Shown in pieces: positions 6,838 to 8,658 of a DNA stretch of 8,658 nt. The notes under the pieces are model-generated. The model made no database searches. It saw nothing but the letters and a program-made list of their open reading frames with translations, and was not told where the DNA came from. A program made the translations under genes and the position numbers. The stretch lies in assembly GCA_003152795.1 (NCBI GenBank), contig PMBA01000207.1, positions 1 to 8,658 of the forward strand, read 5' to 3'. The stretch comes from Acidobacteriaceae bacterium (GTDB lineage Bacteria > Acidobacteriota > Terriglobia > Terriglobales > Acidobacteriaceae). The stretch's first letter is position 1. Each line of letters begins with the position of its first letter.

Positions 6838-8658
6838 TCAGAACACGAACTTGACCGCAAATTGCATGTTCCGCGGGCCGCCTTGAGCAATCACCGGGTT
6901 GCCCGCGTAAACGTCAGACGTCTCGGTAAGCTGCCCGAAGGCTTCGCCAAGCGTGTAGTTGGGAAGGTAATTGAAGTTTCCGCGGTTCAAAACGTTGAAA
7001 ACTTCCCAACGGAACTGCATGGCCGTGCGTTCCGTGATCTTCGTATTCTTGATGATCGACATGTCGAGTTGGATCAGTCCCGGGCCGATCAGCTGGTTGC
7101 GGCGTGAATTACCGATGCTATACGGGCCGTTGGTGCCGTCGCACGGCCGGTAGAACGGGGTCAGCGGAATCCCCAGATCTGTTCTGCCACATGGATCGGC
7201 CTGGCTAGTAGGATCGGTTATATACGTTTCTTGCACGTAGTTGCTGGCGTCCCTTGTGTTGTAGTGAATCTTGGTTCCATCCCAGGACGCTCGAATGCTG
7301 GACCCTCTCAGCCCCTGCCCTGAGGTATCCGGCCCGCCGATAAACGCGGTGAACGGGCGCCCGCTGATGGCCGTGAAGACGCCGGTCATCTGCCAGCCAT
7401 TCATCCAACGCCCCAGCGCCGGAATGTTGGGCACCGTGTAGACGCTTCCCGAATTGAAGTTCAGCCGCACATCATGGTCGCAGAGGCCATAGGAATCCTT
7501 GATGGAATACGGATTGTTTGCTTGCGGGTAGTCCCCTTGTCCGCCACGGTTGACCGAGTTGTAGTCGAAACACTTACTCCACGTGAGGTTGGTGCTGGTA
7601 TTGAATCCGTGGAACGCGCGTTGGTTATAGGAGACCTGCAAGCTGTCGTACTGGGACTTGCCGTCGTTGTTCAACTGGATCACATGCTGAAACAGGGGAT
7701 TCCCAAACTGATCCAGGAACACGCTATCGTATGGCCTGGTGCCGTCGCCTCCTAGCGGACTGGCGTTCAAGTCCCGGTAGGAAAGAAGATTGCCGCCGCG
7801 CTGGCCGGAATAGCCGACCGTCACAACGTTATTCTTGGCTACCTCCTGCTGGATGCTGACATTGAAAATATGAGCATGGGGGGTTTTGAGATCGTTGATG
7901 ATCGAAAAGGCATTGAACGGACCCGAAGCACTCGAAGTACCGGCAGTGGGACCATACACCGGGAGGTCGAGGCAAACGTAGTTCGATCCGCCAGAACCCG
8001 GGTTGGCACAGTCACCCGACTCCGGCGGGACGGCAAAATCCCCAAAAACATCCACGGAAAGGGAGAGCGCATTGGGTTGACTAAAGTTGGGTTGGGTGAA
8101 GGCGCCTGCTCTGGCTCCCGAGAAAGTGTAGGGCGCTGCAATGGCGGCAAAGTTGGCAACGTCGTAGGTCAGAGAGTAACCGGCGCGCAGAGCGGTCTTG
8201 CCGGTTCCAAAAATGTCCCAGGCAATTCCCGCGCGAGGACCGAAATCAGTTTTATCGAGATTATAGAGCCGGTCAATACCCTGGCCCAACGCAACTAACC
8301 CGCGGTCGGGGAAGAAGTTGGAACCGAGGTTGTTCTTTTCGCTCAAAGCCCCGTTCAGGTCATAGCGCAATCCCAGGGTCACGGTTAGGCGAGGCTTAAG
8401 CTTCCAATCATCACTGACGTAGACGCCAAAACTCTTCTGCGTGAGGTGGCGATGAGTGTCGCCAAAATTACGGGTGGCATCATCCACCTTCCCCAACAGA
8501 AGTTCTTCGAGCGCGGCACAGCGTTTGGTGACATACCCTGTCGAATCGTTGGCTCCAAGCGACGTGCAGGTGGTAACAGCCGGATTCGATGAATAACTCG
8601 GCGCATAGCCATAAATCAGGAAACCGCTGCGCGCGCGATTTCGCAGACTGTTGGTATA
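6838..8658 (-). CDS. TonB-dependent receptor, Oar-like, C-terminal barrel (5' end outside window)
   Basis: Outer-membrane receptor that would import a large or scarce ligand using TonB energy. Only the C-terminal 606 residues are here; the frame stays open through the right edge, so the TTG at 8496 is internal and not a start. Seen: alternating aromatic/polar strands typical of a large beta-barrel, with SFGVYVSDDWKLKPRLTVTLGLRYD, FGPRAGIAWDIFGTGKTALRAGYSL, repeated NVSIQQEV / VGYSGQRG and RWEVFNVLNRGNF strands, and a final FAVKFVF ending in Phe, the outer-membrane assembly signal. These strands match the Oar/carboxypeptidase-regulatory-like TonB receptors abundant in Acidobacteriota. Eight cysteines fall in four sequence-local pairs, likely loop disulfides. 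N-terminal signal, plug and any CarbopepD_reg domain would lie to the right of the window. TGA at 6838-6840; hairpin terminator follows. Ligand cannot be told. Confidence 0.88.
   Translation of the reverse strand, partial: YTNSLRNRARSGFLIYGYAPSYSSNPAVTTCTSLGANDSTGYVTKRCAALEELLLGKVDDATRNFGDTHRHLTQKSFGVYVSDDWKLKPRLTVTLGLRYDLNGALSEKNNLGSNFFPDRGLVALGQGIDRLYNLDKTDFGPRAGIAWDIFGTGKTALRAGYSLTYDVANFAAIAAPYTFSGARAGAFTQPNFSQPNALSLSVDVFGDFAVPPESGDCANPGSGGSNYVCLDLPVYGPTAGTSSASGPFNAFSIINDLKTPHAHIFNVSIQQEVAKNNVVTVGYSGQRGGNLLSYRDLNASPLGGDGTRPYDSVFLDQFGNPLFQHVIQLNNDGKSQYDSLQVSYNQRAFHGFNTSTNLTWSKCFDYNSVNRGGQGDYPQANNPYSIKDSYGLCDHDVRLNFNSGSVYTVPNIPALGRWMNGWQMTGVFTAISGRPFTAFIGGPDTSGQGLRGSSIRASWDGTKIHYNTRDASNYVQETYITDPTSQADPCGRTDLGIPLTPFYRPCDGTNGPYSIGNSRRNQLIGPGLIQLDMSIIKNTKITERTAMQFRWEVFNVLNRGNFNYLPNYTLGEAFGQLTETSDVYAGNPVIAQGGPRNMQFAVKFVF

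Noticed and set aside
6838..8496. Receptor gene starting at TTG 8496 as a complete 552-residue protein
   Set aside because: The same frame stays open to the right edge and codes for typical receptor sequence (RNRARSGFLIYGY), so TTG 8496 is internal and the gene is partial.

Overview
This window is high-GC bacterial DNA that reads as accessory or envelope-related chromosome. It holds four protein genes and no RNA gene, CRISPR array, transposase or integrase that I can see. The combination suggests a Gram-negative soil bacterium of the Acidobacteriota: an Oar-like TonB-dependent receptor ending in Phe, a sulfatase-fold protein with a C-terminal TPR tail, a GH18-deacetylase-GT2 fusion, and a PMT/ArnT-like membrane glycosyltransferase. 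This is inferred from family knowledge, not from a search.

Layout. (1) Positions 1-3017, minus strand, cut by the left window edge: one uninterrupted frame of more than 1005 codons. It joins an N-terminal membrane anchor, a GH18-like glycoside hydrolase, a NodB/CE4 polysaccharide deacetylase, a second membrane segment and a family 2 glycosyltransferase. The window ends inside the QRxRW-type motif of the transferase. Long plus-strand frames over this region are shadows. (2) Positions 3018-3206: a divergent intergenic region with inverted and near-direct repeats built from the word TTCGCGATTCG. (3) Positions 3207-4718, plus strand: a multi-pass GT39/GT83-like glycosyltransferase with a short palindromic element embedded in frame. 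(4) Positions 4744-6783, minus strand: a secreted sulfatase/alkaline-phosphatase-superfamily enzyme with a TPR tail. A threonine sits where the formylglycine cysteine of true sulfatases would be. (5) Positions 6784-6815: a strong hairpin with a T-tract, read on the minus strand, squeezed between the receptor stop codon and the sulfatase-like start. (6) Positions 6838-8658, minus strand, cut by the right edge: the C-terminal barrel of a TonB-dependent receptor with four Cys pairs.

How they may work together. Every gene acts at the cell envelope. The triple fusion looks like a one-chain version of a poly-N-acetylglucosamine machine: cytoplasmic polymerisation, then periplasmic deacetylation and cleavage. 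The divergent membrane glycosyltransferase probably transfers a lipid-linked sugar on the periplasmic face. The receptor and the sulfatase-like/TPR gene lie in the same orientation with the receptor upstream, and may form an uptake-plus-processing pair, but the hairpin between them suggests their transcripts are largely separated. The most interesting items are the topologically coherent GH18-CE4-GT2 fusion, the attenuator-like hairpin abutting the sulfatase-like start, the in-frame palindrome, and the Thr-for-Cys active site.
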